From contig JAFSMR010000063.1 of assembly GCA_017447805.1 (NCBI GenBank), positions 1-64,000 on the forward strand: a DNA stretch of 64,000 bases, read 5' to 3'. The first letter of the stretch is position 1, and each line of letters opens with the position of its first letter. The stretch is from Kiritimatiellia bacterium. GTDB lineage: Bacteria; Verrucomicrobiota; Kiritimatiellia; RFP12; UBA1067. The notes beneath the pieces were generated by a model. It saw only the letters and a program-made list of their open reading frames with translations. It did no database searches and was not told where the DNA came from. Positions 38,947 through 48,533 of this stretch are shown here, piece after piece. Made by a program: the position numbers and the translations under genes.

Positions 38947-39527
38947 ACTATCGCAGCATTAATTACGCCGCAATTACTTTTTTGCGCCGAGCGCACATCG
39001 ATTTGCAGGCGTTTATCCGCCGTAACGACGACAATTTTATTGGGGTCGTCGCGAAAATGCGCCATCCTTACGAAACTGACAATCATCTTATCGGCGCGCT
39101 GCGGTCCTACCCCGCCGGTATATGTAATACGATAGCGGTCTTTGACGATTGTTTTCTCGTCCTGCCCATCAAGAACAAGCCAAATATAGTCCTTTGGATG
39201 CTCCGCGAGGAATTTTTCGATTACTTCGCAAAGTCCTTTGACGGATGATTTCTTTTGCCAGAAGACGCCAAATTCGGTGTTTTCCTTTCGCAAGCGCGCT
39301 CTATCATCACCAAGGAGAATGTTCCAACCATCAATAATAATGAATCTGCCGCCTTCCTCGAGAGAATGCAAATCGGCAGCTGCGGTCAAGGCAAAATCGA
39401 AATGATTGTTAAGGACTGCGAGTTCCTGCTTTAGCTTCGCGTTTTCTACTTTCAGCTTGGCGTTTTCATCGCGCATCGCGCTTACGCCTGCGAAGCGCGA
39501 TGCTAGAATTGTCGCTTGAACATCCAT
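38943..39527 (-). CDS. NYN/PIN-like nuclease-domain protein
   Basis: A 194-aa protein starting at 39527 (MDVQATILASRF). An N-terminal coiled coil (ENAKLKVENAKLKQELAVLNNH) precedes a NYN-type domain: RFIIIDGWNILLGDD, DYIWLVLDGQDE, YTGGVGPQRADKMIVSFVR and KIVVVTADKRLQ. The Asp residues fit a metal-dependent RNase. The combination resembles YacP-like proteins. The longer upstream start would overlap the flavodiiron gene, so I prefer 39527. Confidence 0.7.
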   Translation of the reverse strand: MDVQATILASRFAGVSAMRDENAKLKVENAKLKQELAVLNNHFDFALTAAADLHSLEEGGRFIIIDGWNILLGDDRARLRKENTEFGVFWQKKSSVKGLCEVIEKFLAEHPKDYIWLVLDGQDEKTIVKDRYRITYTGGVGPQRADKMIVSFVRMAHFRDDPNKIVVVTADKRLQIDVRSAQKSNCGVINAAIV

Positions 39528-39540
39528 ATTTCGATTATGC

Positions 39541-40743
39541 TTAAGCCTTCTTCCAAAGATTCGCGAGTTCCCCTGCAAGCGCCGTAAGTTGCTGGGTGCT
39601 TACAGGGTCCAGCGCGCCGCGAATTGTGACATTGTTTTGGGCGAAGGTGAGGTTCTTCGATTTTTCGAGCATCCCCTTCATCACTTTCATCGCGTTAGGC
39701 GCCCACGAGCCATTTTCGATAAATCCTACAAAGCGGCTTTGGTAATTGCGCTCGGTGAGATGATCGATGAAATGGCGCATCCACGGGAAAATATCCATGT
39801 TGTAGGTAGTCGTGGCAAGGACGAGCGCACCATAACGGAACGCATCTTCCACGGCTTCCGGCTGGTCGTCGCGCGCCAAATCCGCAACAGCTACTTTCGG
39901 GCATCCGCGCGCGAGTACCAGTTCCTTCAATTTTAGCGCGGCTTCTTTAGTATGACCATAAACCGAGGTATAGGCGATAAGCAATCCAGGCGTTTCGACC
40001 GCATAGCTCGACCAGGTATTATACTGCTTGATTGCATGGGCGATTTCCTCTTCGGTTGACAGGACCGGGCCATGAAGAGGGCAAATTTTCTTGATTTCGA
40101 GATTCGCCGCTTTCTTGAGCAACATCTGCGTATTCACGCCATACTTGCCTACGATTCCGATATAGTATCGCCTCGCCTCGCAATCCCAGCCTTCGGGATC
40201 TACGACATCATTAGCGCCGAATTTGCCGAAGCCATCAGCCGAGAAAAGAATCTTGTCGGTCGTATCGTAAGTAACCATTACTTCCGGCCAGTGAACCATA
40301 GGCGCGGCGACGAATGCGAACGTGTGGCGACCAGTTGTAAGAGTATCGCCTTCCTTGATCACTACGCGTCTTTCTACCGGGCCAATACATTTATCGGCGA
40401 ATTCCTGCCCGAAAAACTGCTTCATCATCGTGAACGCCTGATTGCTCGCGACAATTTTCGCTTCGGGATAAGTTTGGGCGAATCTCGCGATGTTCGCAGA
40501 ATGGTCTGGCTCCATGTGCTGGACTACGAGGTAGTCGATCTTGGCATCTTGGATTTCTTTCTTGATGTTCGCCAGCCACTCATCGCCGAAGCGCCGGTCT
40601 ACCGTATCGAAAACGAGAATCTTTTCATCTTTCACGAGATACGAATTGTAGGCCATGCCTTGAGGCACGACATACTGGCCTTCGAACAAATCGATTTCGT
40701 GGTCATTTACGCCTATATATTTGATATCTTCGGTAATTTGCAT
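39541..40743 (-). CDS. A-type flavoprotein (flavodiiron protein)
   Basis: A 400-aa protein. The N-terminal metallo-β-lactamase-like part has the di-iron ligands (HMEPDHSA; H-x-E-x-D-H) and VHWPEVMV; the C-terminal flavodoxin domain begins GLLIAYTSVYGHTKEAA and has ATTTYNMDIFPWMRHFIDHL. Flavodiiron proteins reduce O2 to water or NO to N2O, a defence of anaerobes. ATG 40743 has AGGAGT upstream. No rubredoxin gene is adjacent. Confidence 0.93.
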   Translation of the reverse strand: MQITEDIKYIGVNDHEIDLFEGQYVVPQGMAYNSYLVKDEKILVFDTVDRRFGDEWLANIKKEIQDAKIDYLVVQHMEPDHSANIARFAQTYPEAKIVASNQAFTMMKQFFGQEFADKCIGPVERRVVIKEGDTLTTGRHTFAFVAAPMVHWPEVMVTYDTTDKILFSADGFGKFGANDVVDPEGWDCEARRYYIGIVGKYGVNTQMLLKKAANLEIKKICPLHGPVLSTEEEIAHAIKQYNTWSSYAVETPGLLIAYTSVYGHTKEAALKLKELVLARGCPKVAVADLARDDQPEAVEDAFRYGALVLATTTYNMDIFPWMRHFIDHLTERNYQSRFVGFIENGSWAPNAMKVMKGMLEKSKNLTFAQNNVTIRGALDPVSTQQLTALAGELANLWKKA

Positions 40744-40772
40744 TGTAACTCCTTGAAACAAATCTGCTTTAC

Positions 40773-41594
40773 TTATTTGGTTTCCTCGATCGAAACATTG
40801 TGGTTGATCTTCGCATTTGCTTTTTTGCGCTTATAGAACATTTCCATATTATCGAGAATTTCCTTCGCTTCTTCTGCTTTTTCTTTACGAAGTTCCTCGG
40901 CTTCTTCCGGAACGACGCTTGCTTCAAACCTTTCGATTTCCGCACGAAGCGCCGCCAGCATATCGCCGAAGAGAGTCACATCTTCTTTGAAGAAGTCGTT
41001 TTCTATATCGCTTTCGATTCTGCCCTTCGCTTTTTGCGCTTCTACATATTCATTCATCTTATCGCCGAAATCTCTTGAAATCCGCTCCATTCTTTTTTCG
41101 AAAGGAACGATGAATTTTTCTTCGATTTCCGCTTCTTTCTTCAACTCGTCCTTATTGTTGCGCATTTTCAGGAGCATTTTGGCGTATTTCTTGGCGCCGC
41201 CCTTCTGATAGCCGGTCGTTGCGATTTTAAGACCTGTTTCATCGAAAACAAGCGCAGTAGGGAAGCCTCTTATCGAATAGCGTTCGACGAGTTTCGGGTT
41301 TTCTTCCCTGGCTCTTTCGCTCAAAAGCGATTGATCGCGCGGGGAATCGATGAAAACGAGAATATAATCATTTGTGACGGCGCTCAAAAACGTCTCTTTC
41401 TCGAACACTTCTTTATCCAGGCGCCTGCACCAGCCGCACCAATCGCTGCCGGAAAAACAAACATACACAAACTTGCCGCTGGCCTTGGCTTCTTGAAAAG
41501 CCTCGGTAAGATTATCCGTAAAGCCTTGCGGGGTAGAAGTCTTTGCGAGTGTCGCCATGGGGAGCAAGGTTAAGAGGGCGATTAGCTTTTTCAT
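40773..41594 (-). CDS. Exported thioredoxin-fold protein
   Basis: A 273-aa protein starting at 41594 (AAGGA upstream). It has a signal peptide (MKKLIALLTLLPMATLA) and a thioredoxin domain with FSGSDWCGWCRRLDKEVF (CGWC active site) and SIRGFPTALVFD (cis-Pro). The C-terminal half is a long charged coiled coil (about residues 140-270). The DUF255/thioredoxin-like CGWC subgroup acts on envelope disulfides; the coiled coil may set its distance from the membrane or its partner. Confidence 0.87.
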   Translation of the reverse strand: MKKLIALLTLLPMATLAKTSTPQGFTDNLTEAFQEAKASGKFVYVCFSGSDWCGWCRRLDKEVFEKETFLSAVTNDYILVFIDSPRDQSLLSERAREENPKLVERYSIRGFPTALVFDETGLKIATTGYQKGGAKKYAKMLLKMRNNKDELKKEAEIEEKFIVPFEKRMERISRDFGDKMNEYVEAQKAKGRIESDIENDFFKEDVTLFGDMLAALRAEIERFEASVVPEEAEELRKEKAEEAKEILDNMEMFYKRKKANAKINHNVSIEETK

Positions 41595-41661
41595 GATTTG
41601 GGTTTTCCTTTCTCTTAAATTTTTGAAATTCTTTTTTGGGGGAGATTGGGGATGTTTTAAT

Positions 41662-42219
41662 TTAGTCGAGCACATTCGTAACGAGCTGGCGCGCAATTTT
41701 ATGCATGGTCTTTTCGCCTAAGAGGGCTTGAAGAATAACAAGCGCGAAAAGCATCGCCGCGCCGGGTCCTTGACCTGTTATGATATCGCCATCTGCGACT
41801 ACAGGCACATTCGCCGATTTGCGATCTAGCTCTACCGAGCATGTCGGGTAGCAAGTAATATGCTGATCGGGGTCGAGGACTTCAGCTTCGACAAGCACAA
41901 TCGGAGCTGCGCAAATCGCGGCGATCAGGCGGCCCTCGGATTTTTGACGTCTAAGAAGATCGAATACTTCGTGGCTGGCCTTCAGATTTTCCGTTCCCTC
42001 ACCGCCGCCAGGCAATATTACAACAGCAAAATCCGTCTCTTTTACGTTCGCGAGCGTCTCATCGGCTTTTACGATTATGCCGTGAGCGCCGCGAACCTCG
42101 ACATTTTCGCCGATAGCGGCCATGACGACTTCCACGCCGCCACGCCGCAATATATCGACTACGCTCAACGCTTCGATTTCTTCGAATCCATCCGCCAATA
42201 ATACTACTGCATTTTGCAT
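41662..42219 (-). CDS. DJ-1/PfpI-family protein
   Basis: A 185-aa DJ-1 subfamily protein: LADGFEEIEALSVVDILRRGG with the conserved Glu16, ILPGGGEGTENL, and the nucleophile elbow AAICAAP (Cys103). Members act as glyoxalases, deglycases or redox chaperones; which applies here is open. It lies 34 bp after the RRM gene. Confidence 0.9.
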   Translation of the reverse strand: MQNAVVLLADGFEEIEALSVVDILRRGGVEVVMAAIGENVEVRGAHGIIVKADETLANVKETDFAVVILPGGGEGTENLKASHEVFDLLRRQKSEGRLIAAICAAPIVLVEAEVLDPDQHITCYPTCSVELDRKSANVPVVADGDIITGQGPGAAMLFALVILQALLGEKTMHKIARQLVTNVLD

Positions 42220-42252
42220 TGTGGAAGTCCTCTCTCTTTTTATTCGTTTTAC

Positions 42253-42687
42253 TTACGACATCGTCTTTGCGACATTGCACTTGATTTTGCGACCGAGAAT
42301 TTCCTTGTCGCTCAATACTGCAAGCGCCGCATCGACTTCCGCCTTGTTGGGCATGTGCACAAAGCCAAAGCCCTTGGATTTACCGTTGAAACGGTTGGTG
42401 ATAATTCTCGCGGAATTTACCTTGCCAAAAGCTTCGAATTCCTTGCGAAGCTTCTCTTCGGTTAACTCGTAGCTTAAGTTCCCGACATAAATTTCGATTG
42501 AACCATCTGCCGGCGGCGCGTGGGGCTTTTCGCGATTTCCCCCTTTGCCTGCTGAAACTCTGCCCTTCGCGCCTCTCTTGCTGTTGTTTGGCGCGGAAGA
42601 CTTCTTAGCTAACATCTTTGGCACGAAATACCCGAGCAGCGCACCCGCTACGCCAGATATTACGCCTACTGTTATGCAACAATTCAT
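42253..42687 (-). CDS. Membrane-anchored RNA-recognition-motif protein
   Basis: A 144-aa protein. Residues 4-25 form a membrane helix (TVGVISGVAGALLGYFV), followed by a basic Gly/Ser linker and one RRM with RNP2 IYVGNL (66-71) and RNP1 KGFGFVHM (105-112). Bacterial RRM proteins of this size are usually cytosolic; an anchor would place RNA binding at the membrane. It lies directly downstream of rpoD on the same strand. Confidence 0.87.
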   Translation of the reverse strand: MNCCITVGVISGVAGALLGYFVPKMLAKKSSAPNNSKRGAKGRVSAGKGGNREKPHAPPADGSIEIYVGNLSYELTEEKLRKEFEAFGKVNSARIITNRFNGKSKGFGFVHMPNKAEVDAALAVLSDKEILGRKIKCNVAKTMS

Positions 42688-42743
42688 CTTATTGTTTTCT
42701 CCTGCTTCTCTTTTTTCGGTGCCGAGTTTATTTTACTCTTCCA

Positions 42744-44786
42744 TCAGTGGTTTCTATAGTCACCGAGAGATTTCATTCTGCTCGGGTGACGCAGTTTTCT
42801 CAGCGCCTTCGCCTCGATCTGACGAATTCGTTCGCGCGTTACATTGAATAGACGACCTACCTCTTCCAATGTTCGCGTATAACCATCTGTCAGGCCATAT
42901 CTGAAATCTATTACTTGACGCTCGCGATCAGTGAGCGTTTCGAGAATTTCTTTCAGTCTATCCTTAAGCAAATGCCCTTCCGTTACTTCGAAAGGATTTT
43001 CGCTCGAAAGATCGGGGATGAAATCGCCATAGTGGGCGTCATCATTATCACCGACCTTGGACTGCAGCGAAATCGGCTGTTGCGACATCTTTCTGACGGC
43101 GCGAACCTGATCTGGCGGCATTGCCATTTCTTCGGAAAGCTCCTTCTCGGAAGGTTCGCGACCAAGCCTTTGGATGAGCTTCTTCTGAACTCGCATTAGC
43201 TTATTGATAGTTTCTATCATGTGCACAGGTATACGGATTGTCCTCGCCTGGTCTGCGATAGCTCTCGTCGCGGCCTGGCGAATCCACCATGTAGCGTATG
43301 TAGAAAATTTATAGCCTCTCTTGTATTCGAACTTTTCGACCGCCTTCATTAGCCCCGTGTTGCCTTCTTGAATCAAATCAAGAAAACTCAAACCTCGGTT
43401 CATGTATTTCTTCACGATCGAAATTACGAGCCTCAGGTTGGCTTCCACCATCTTGGTTCTCGCGATCTGCCCCGCCTTGAGGATTTTACGCATTTCGGAA
43501 AACGTCGAAAGGAACTCTTCCGGCACCATTCCGAAGAGCGCTTCCAGCTTTTCCATTTTCGACCTCAGAGCGGCCAGCTCGTTGTCGCGTCTCTTTGAAG
43601 GCCGCTCTTGCTGAAGCTTCGCATTTTTCGCTACCATCGAGCGATAGGGCAAATATATCTGCTCGTCTGCATCGGCACATAGCGCTTCCAGGACTTTCTG
43701 CTTAAAGCTCAAGTCGTCGAAACACTGCTTCAGTTCGTTTCTCGCCTTCGTCAGATTTTCCTCTGTTTCCTTGAGAACGCTTTGCGGCGTATTCCTTTTT
43801 GTAAGGGCCGCAAGGTGCTTTCTGGAAGCTTCGGTAAGACGCTGTTCAACCTCTTTAATCTGCTTTCTCAGGCCCGGCACGAGTTCCATATAGGCATCGC
43901 GCTTCTCATCGAATTTATCTGTAACGATTCTATCGAAGCGTTCTGTCTGGCCCTCAAGTTTATCGAGCAGCTTTGTATACATCGGCGGCGCGAAGAGAAA
44001 GCGGTTGAAATATTCCCTCGTCTTGACCTCGGAATTTTCGATCGTCTGGCAAATCGAAATTTCCTCATCCTTCGATAACAGCTGAACCTGCCCCATTTGG
44101 TGCAGATACATCCTTATCGGATCTTCAATCATCTCTTGCGCGCGCGCCTTGGCATCTATCGCCTTCTCGGCCTTGGATTCCAGCCAGCGCTTTACATCTT
44201 CTTCACGGATTACTTGCACGCCAAGAGCTTCGAGTATCTTCAAATATCGCTCAGACTGAATCTCGTCGACAATCGTCTGAGGCAGAATTTGATTCAACTC
44301 TTCGTAAGTAATATACCCGCCGTTTGCCTCACTGCGGCGCTTAACATCGTTCAGCACGTCGTTAAGCTCCTTTTCGCGAAGGATGGATATCCCTTCCATC
44401 GCCGGCAGAATATCAACCTCTTCATCTGGATCGATCGGCACATTTGGCAAAAGGGGCGCGGGAGGCGGAAGATCGTCGCCTTCGAGCTCGTCTTCATTTA
44501 CGCCCTCGGCCTTCTGGACTTCCGCGACCAATTTATCATCGTCAAAATCGCTTGGAATATCATCATCCCCTTCGACAAGACCAGCTTCATCGAGCCCTTC
44601 CAGCTCATCCGCCAAAGATTCCATAGCTGAATCGAATTCGCTATCTTCGAGCAAAATTTCTTCTTCGGAAGGAAAATTACTCTCTTCAGCCACCTCCTCG
44701 GAGGGTTTATTTAAGCTTTTAGACCGTTTTGCAGCCTTTTTTTCGTCGGTAACATCCTTTGCCAGCGATTTCTTCGATTTTGCCAT
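42744..44786 (-). CDS. rpoD: Primary sigma factor RpoD (sigma70)
   Basis: A 680-aa protein with a long acidic N-terminal region 1 (runs of E/D up to about residue 110), region 1.2 ([21 protein letters not shown]), a large non-conserved insert, region 2 ([56 protein letters not shown]), region 3 and region 4.2 ([30 protein letters not shown]). It directs RNA polymerase to housekeeping promoters. It is slightly longer than the E. coli protein. Confidence 0.96.
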   Translation of the reverse strand: MAKSKKSLAKDVTDEKKAAKRSKSLNKPSEEVAEESNFPSEEEILLEDSEFDSAMESLADELEGLDEAGLVEGDDDIPSDFDDDKLVAEVQKAEGVNEDELEGDDLPPPAPLLPNVPIDPDEEVDILPAMEGISILREKELNDVLNDVKRRSEANGGYITYEELNQILPQTIVDEIQSERYLKILEALGVQVIREEDVKRWLESKAEKAIDAKARAQEMIEDPIRMYLHQMGQVQLLSKDEEISICQTIENSEVKTREYFNRFLFAPPMYTKLLDKLEGQTERFDRIVTDKFDEKRDAYMELVPGLRKQIKEVEQRLTEASRKHLAALTKRNTPQSVLKETEENLTKARNELKQCFDDLSFKQKVLEALCADADEQIYLPYRSMVAKNAKLQQERPSKRRDNELAALRSKMEKLEALFGMVPEEFLSTFSEMRKILKAGQIARTKMVEANLRLVISIVKKYMNRGLSFLDLIQEGNTGLMKAVEKFEYKRGYKFSTYATWWIRQAATRAIADQARTIRIPVHMIETINKLMRVQKKLIQRLGREPSEKELSEEMAMPPDQVRAVRKMSQQPISLQSKVGDNDDAHYGDFIPDLSSENPFEVTEGHLLKDRLKEILETLTDRERQVIDFRYGLTDGYTRTLEEVGRLFNVTRERIRQIEAKALRKLRHPSRMKSLGDYRNH

Positions 44787-44980
44787 ATCTCTCCAGTATA
44801 CAATACGCCCGCCTGCACCTTGTCAAGAGGGTGCCGGGTATTATACCATAATCCCCCGCCTCAGCGCAACCCCCCAAGTGATTTTTTTTGTCACAAGTCA
44901 CCAGCCGCCGACAAGGGGTCTTGACCAATTACTCACGATATGTTAAAATGCCGGTATAAAAATGAAAGGAGTTCTCAAAT

Positions 44981-45448
44981 ATGCTCAGGAAGCGCACTTC
45001 GCAAATTGTTCAAGAAAAAACCAGGCTCTTCGCAAAGAATGTAGTTTTGCTCTTTCGTCACATGAAAAAGCATCGAGTGTCGACTATTGCGACTCAATTT
45101 TTGCGCAGCGGAACATCAATCGGGGCAAATATTGCCGAAGGCCGATACGCCCAGTCGCCCAGCGATGCGCTCGCGAAATATTACATCGCGCAAAAAGAAG
45201 CTGCTGAAACGCTCTATTGGCTTGAGCTTTTTAAAGATTCCGGCGCTCTCGCCGGCGCAAAAAAGTTCTCTAACCTCCATGAAGATTGCAAAGAACTGCT
45301 AAACCTCCTAGAACGTCTCATATCTCTCGCAAAAGCTGCGAAATCGCGAAAAAAAGCCTCACTTTTGAAAGAAAGAAGCGCGCGAAGAGGCCGAAAGAAT
45401 CTCTCGCCAAAAAAATCGGTTAAAAGCAAAAAACCGAAAAAGGGTTAA
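44981..45448 (+). CDS. Four-helix-bundle protein (23S rRNA intervening-sequence family)
   Basis: A 155-aa protein. RLFAKNVVLLFRHMKKHRVSTIATQFLRSGTSIGANIAEGRYAQSPSDALAKYYIAQKEAAETLYWLELF is the family signature (GTSIGANIAEG). A Lys/Arg-rich tail (about residues 115-155) has been added and could bind nucleic acid. The family was first seen as an ORF in rRNA intervening sequences; no rRNA is nearby. AAGGAG-type sequence lies about 15 nt upstream. It is divergent from rpoD. Confidence 0.85.
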   Translation: MLRKRTSQIVQEKTRLFAKNVVLLFRHMKKHRVSTIATQFLRSGTSIGANIAEGRYAQSPSDALAKYYIAQKEAAETLYWLELFKDSGALAGAKKFSNLHEDCKELLNLLERLISLAKAAKSRKKASLLKERSARRGRKNLSPKKSVKSKKPKKG

Positions 45449-45696
45449 CTTGCAAGCCCTTGTTTATATTGTTCCAAGGCTTGCGCCACCTGGTCGGGGC
45501 AAGATGTGCCGTTCCTGCAAGGGATTCCCTTCAGCAGATTGATTACATCATCTACTTTGCGTCCGACTACTAGCTTGGAAACGCCCTTCGTATTGCCTGG
45601 GCAGCCGCCTATTATTTCGCAAGCAGTGACGATTCCGTTCTCGACTTCGTAATTGATCGCTTTCGAGCAGGTGCCGGTCGTTTTATAAGTAAACAT
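45445..45696 (-). CDS. TIGR03905-family TSCPD-domain protein
   Basis: An 83-aa protein: TGTCSKAINYEVENGIVTACEIIGGCPGNTKGVSKLVVGRKVDDVINLLKGIPCRNGTSCPDQVAQALEQY, the full TSCPD domain, related to the C-terminus of B12-dependent ribonucleotide reductases. The Cys residues may bind metal. Its stop overlaps the end of the four-helix gene on the other strand by 4 bp. Confidence 0.88.
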   Translation of the reverse strand: MFTYKTTGTCSKAINYEVENGIVTACEIIGGCPGNTKGVSKLVVGRKVDDVINLLKGIPCRNGTSCPDQVAQALEQYKQGLAS

Positions 45697-45740
45697 GATT
45701 TTCTCCTTATCGTTGTTTCAAGGTTAGTTTGATATTCTTT

Positions 45741-46965
45741 CTATAGGCAAAGCCTGTATATAGCTTCGACATCGCTTTCATCAAGCTCTTGGAACGAGCC
45801 GAGGGTATTGCCGGAAAGATTCATCGTCTTGACGAGCTTCGGAATATCTTCTTCCTTAGCGCCAAGCTCGGCAAAATTCACCGGTAGCCCCATAGATTTC
45901 AGCCAACTCTTGAAGGCTTCGATTCCTTCTAGCGCGGCGCTTTCATCATCGACGCTCATGCCGACATTAAAGACGTTTCTGGCAAAGCGAGCAAATCGCG
46001 CGACACCGTTTTTTATGGACATATTTCATCCACGCCGGCATGACAACCGCAAGCCCGGCGCCATGCGCGCAATCATAAAGCGCCGAAAGTTCGTGCTCGA
46101 TACCGTGGCTTGCCCAATCTTGCAATCGCCCGACGCCGCAGATATCGTTATGAGCAAGAGTTCCAGCCCACATGATATTCGCCCTAGCCTGATAATCATC
46201 AGGGTTGGCCATTACCTTCAATCCTTCCTCGATAATGCACTTCATCACCCCTTCGCAAAGATTATCGGTCAACGCTACATCTTGGGTCGGTGAAAAATAT
46301 CTCTCGCAAAGATGCGCGAACATATCCGCGAGTCCGCACGCGGTCTGGAATGGCGGTAGACTCATTGTCAATTCCGGATTCATAATCGCGAATTTTGGTC
46401 TTAGGATATCCGCACCAGCCGCCCTTTTTAGATTTTCCGGCTCGAGATTTATTACGGTATTAGGCGAAGCTTCGCTGCCGGCCGCGGCAATAGTCAAAAC
46501 GACGCCAACGCCAAGCGCCGCAGGAATAGCCGGCCGAACCTTGACTTCGCGGCCGACATAGAACTTGCGCCAAACGCCATCATTCGCGGCCCCTATAGCA
46601 ATTGCCTTTGCAGAATCGATTACGCTACCTCCACCGACTGCGAGAATAAAATCGACCTTTTCCTCAAGCGCAAGCTTGATTCCTTCTTCCACAAGCGAGC
46701 TACGGGGATTTGGCTTTACTCCGCCCAATTCCACAGTTTCTACGCCAGCCTTTTCGAGCGAAGCGCGGACTCTCGCAATCAAGCCGCTTGAGAGCGCGCT
46801 CCTTCCGCCATAGTGAAGCAAGGTTTTCTTGCCTCCAAACTTCTTCACGAGTTCACCCGAAAGCGCCTCTTTGCCCCTTCCGAAAGCAAAATATGTCGGC
46901 GAACAATAATTGAAATCAGTCATAGTATTTCCCCTAATATGTGCTGGTGAGAAGTATTTTACCAT
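45741..46965 (-). pseudogene. Iron-containing alcohol dehydrogenase, frameshifted
   Basis: The two frames together give a full-length butanol-dehydrogenase-type enzyme. 46965-46020 codes FNYCSPTYFAFGRGKEAL, AVGGGSVIDSAKAIAIG, and metal ligands ADMFAHLCE and HGIEHELSALYDCAHGAGLAVVMPAWMKYV. The rest (KNGVARFARFARNVFNV to 45741) is in another frame. The break is at an A6 run near 46010-46016; one A fewer restores MKYVHKNGVARFARF. It could be a true mutation, a slippage-type phase variant or a sequencing error. NAD(P)-dependent alcohol/aldehyde interconversion is expected if intact. Confidence 0.85.
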
Positions 46966-47000
46966 TTTTCCCTATGGTAAATCAAACATAATATGCAAAT

Positions 47001-47033
47001 AAAAAACCTGGGAGGCCCCCAATGCCTCCCAGG
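47001..47033 (-). terminator. Rho-independent terminator of uxaB-uxaC
   Basis: A perfect 9-bp stem (CCTGGGAGG/CCTCCCAGG) with a 9-nt loop, followed on the minus strand by TTTTTTATTT. It lies 44 bp after the uxaC stop. Confidence 0.9.
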
Positions 47034-47076
47034 AGAAAGGATAAACCACAAACTAAACCAACCCTAACTAAACAGA

Positions 47077-48513
47077 TTACGCCCCAAACCCAAAATATTC
47101 ATTTGCATTATTGAAAGATATATCGCTTACGATCTGGCCAAGCCATTTGATATCGTTCGGTAGCTCGCCCTTCTCGATTTCCTGACCAAACTTCTGGCAA
47201 AGAAGTCTGCGGAAATATTCGTGGCGCGTATAGCTGAGGAACGAACGCGAATCTGTAAGCATACCTACGAAATTGCCTAAACTGCCGAGAGCGGCGAGCG
47301 CTTCGATCTGCTTGCGCATGCCATCCTTCTGATCGAGGAACCACCACGCCGCACCAAGCTGAATCTTACCGCGGAATGGCGCTTTCTGGAAACATCCCAT
47401 TACCGTCGCAAGCATCTCGTTATCCTTCGGATTGAGAGAATAGAGAATTGTGCGAGGCAGAGAATCTTCTTTCTCGAGACGGTCGAAGAGCTTTGCAAGA
47501 TTTTCGGTAACCGACCAGTCGCCAATGCAATCGAAGCCGGTATCTGGCCCCATTACATCATACATTGCGCTGTTGAGGTCTCTCAAGCAATTATAATGGA
47601 GCTGCGCCGACCAGTTGGCCGCAGAATCCATCTTCAGTCCTTCATAAAGCCAGGCACTCTTGAATTTCAGCGCTTCTTCTGGCGTAAGAGCGGTCTTGCC
47701 GGCGCGCGCCTTTTTGAAAATCGCCTTGAGTTCAGATTCTTTGTAGGGCGCGGCGAAAATTTCCGTAATTCCGTAATCGGAAACCACGCAACCTGCCGCG
47801 GCGAAGAAATCATGCCTCTTCTGCATCGCAGCGCGGAAATCATCGATTGTAGCGATTTTCATTTTCGCTGCTGCGGCGAGTTTATCGATCCACTCGTTCC
47901 AGGTCTTGAGATTTTCGACCTTCGAAGCTTTATCGCTGCGCCAAGCCGGGCGAATCTGAGTGGAAAAAGGATTCTTCGCAATCGCCAGATGATATTCGAG
48001 AGAATCGACGGGGTCGTCTGTAGTGCAGACTACCGCGACATTCGATTTTTTCATCAGCCCGCGCGCCGAAAACCATTTTTCCTTCAGCTTCTTGTTGCAC
48101 TTCTCGTATATACGCTTTGCGCTCGCGGCAGACAAACGCTCAGTAACGCCGAAATAGCGAGCGAGCTCGAGGTGCGACCAGTCGAACAGAGGATTCTTGA
48201 CGAGGCGCTCCATCGTCTTGGCAAACGCTTCGAACTTCTCCCAACCGGATGCGCAGCCATCTTTACCGCGACCGGAGCAAAGGCGCTCTTCAAATCCGTT
48301 AGAGCGCATCTGACGCCACTTATAGTGATCGCCGCCAAGCCAGACTTCAGCAATATCATTCCAACGCTTATCCTCGGCGATTTCCACCGGGGGGAGGTGG
48401 CAGTGATAGTCGATAATCGGCATCGGTTCGGCGTAACCATGGTAAAGTTCGCGCGCCGCCTTGGTATCGAGGAGGAAATCGTCGTTGATGAATGGTTTAG
48501 CTTTAGTTGCCAT
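47077..48513 (-). CDS. uxaC: Glucuronate isomerase
   Basis: A 478-aa protein, the usual length for UxaC. It shows MPIIDYHCHLPP (metal-binding HxH), WRQMRSNGFEER, VVCTTDDPVDSLEYH, RPAWRSDKA and GMLTDSRSFLSYTRHEYFRRLLC. It converts glucuronate to fructuronate and galacturonate to tagaturonate. ATG 48513 has GGAGG eight nt upstream. It follows uxaB by 20 bp, so the pair degrades hexuronates from plant or mucus polymers. Confidence 0.95.
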   Translation of the reverse strand: MATKAKPFINDDFLLDTKAARELYHGYAEPMPIIDYHCHLPPVEIAEDKRWNDIAEVWLGGDHYKWRQMRSNGFEERLCSGRGKDGCASGWEKFEAFAKTMERLVKNPLFDWSHLELARYFGVTERLSAASAKRIYEKCNKKLKEKWFSARGLMKKSNVAVVCTTDDPVDSLEYHLAIAKNPFSTQIRPAWRSDKASKVENLKTWNEWIDKLAAAAKMKIATIDDFRAAMQKRHDFFAAAGCVVSDYGITEIFAAPYKESELKAIFKKARAGKTALTPEEALKFKSAWLYEGLKMDSAANWSAQLHYNCLRDLNSAMYDVMGPDTGFDCIGDWSVTENLAKLFDRLEKEDSLPRTILYSLNPKDNEMLATVMGCFQKAPFRGKIQLGAAWWFLDQKDGMRKQIEALAALGSLGNFVGMLTDSRSFLSYTRHEYFRRLLCQKFGQEIEKGELPNDIKWLGQIVSDISFNNANEYFGFGA

Positions 48514-48533
48514 AATCAATTACCTCCACTGGA

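Noticed and set aside
46005-46022. Programmed -1 frameshift (A AAA AAC) in the alcohol dehydrogenase
   Set aside because: The zero-frame codons are CAT AAA AAA CGG, so the heptamer is not in the phase needed for a -1 slip; the shift required is +1. Mutation or homopolymer error is simpler.
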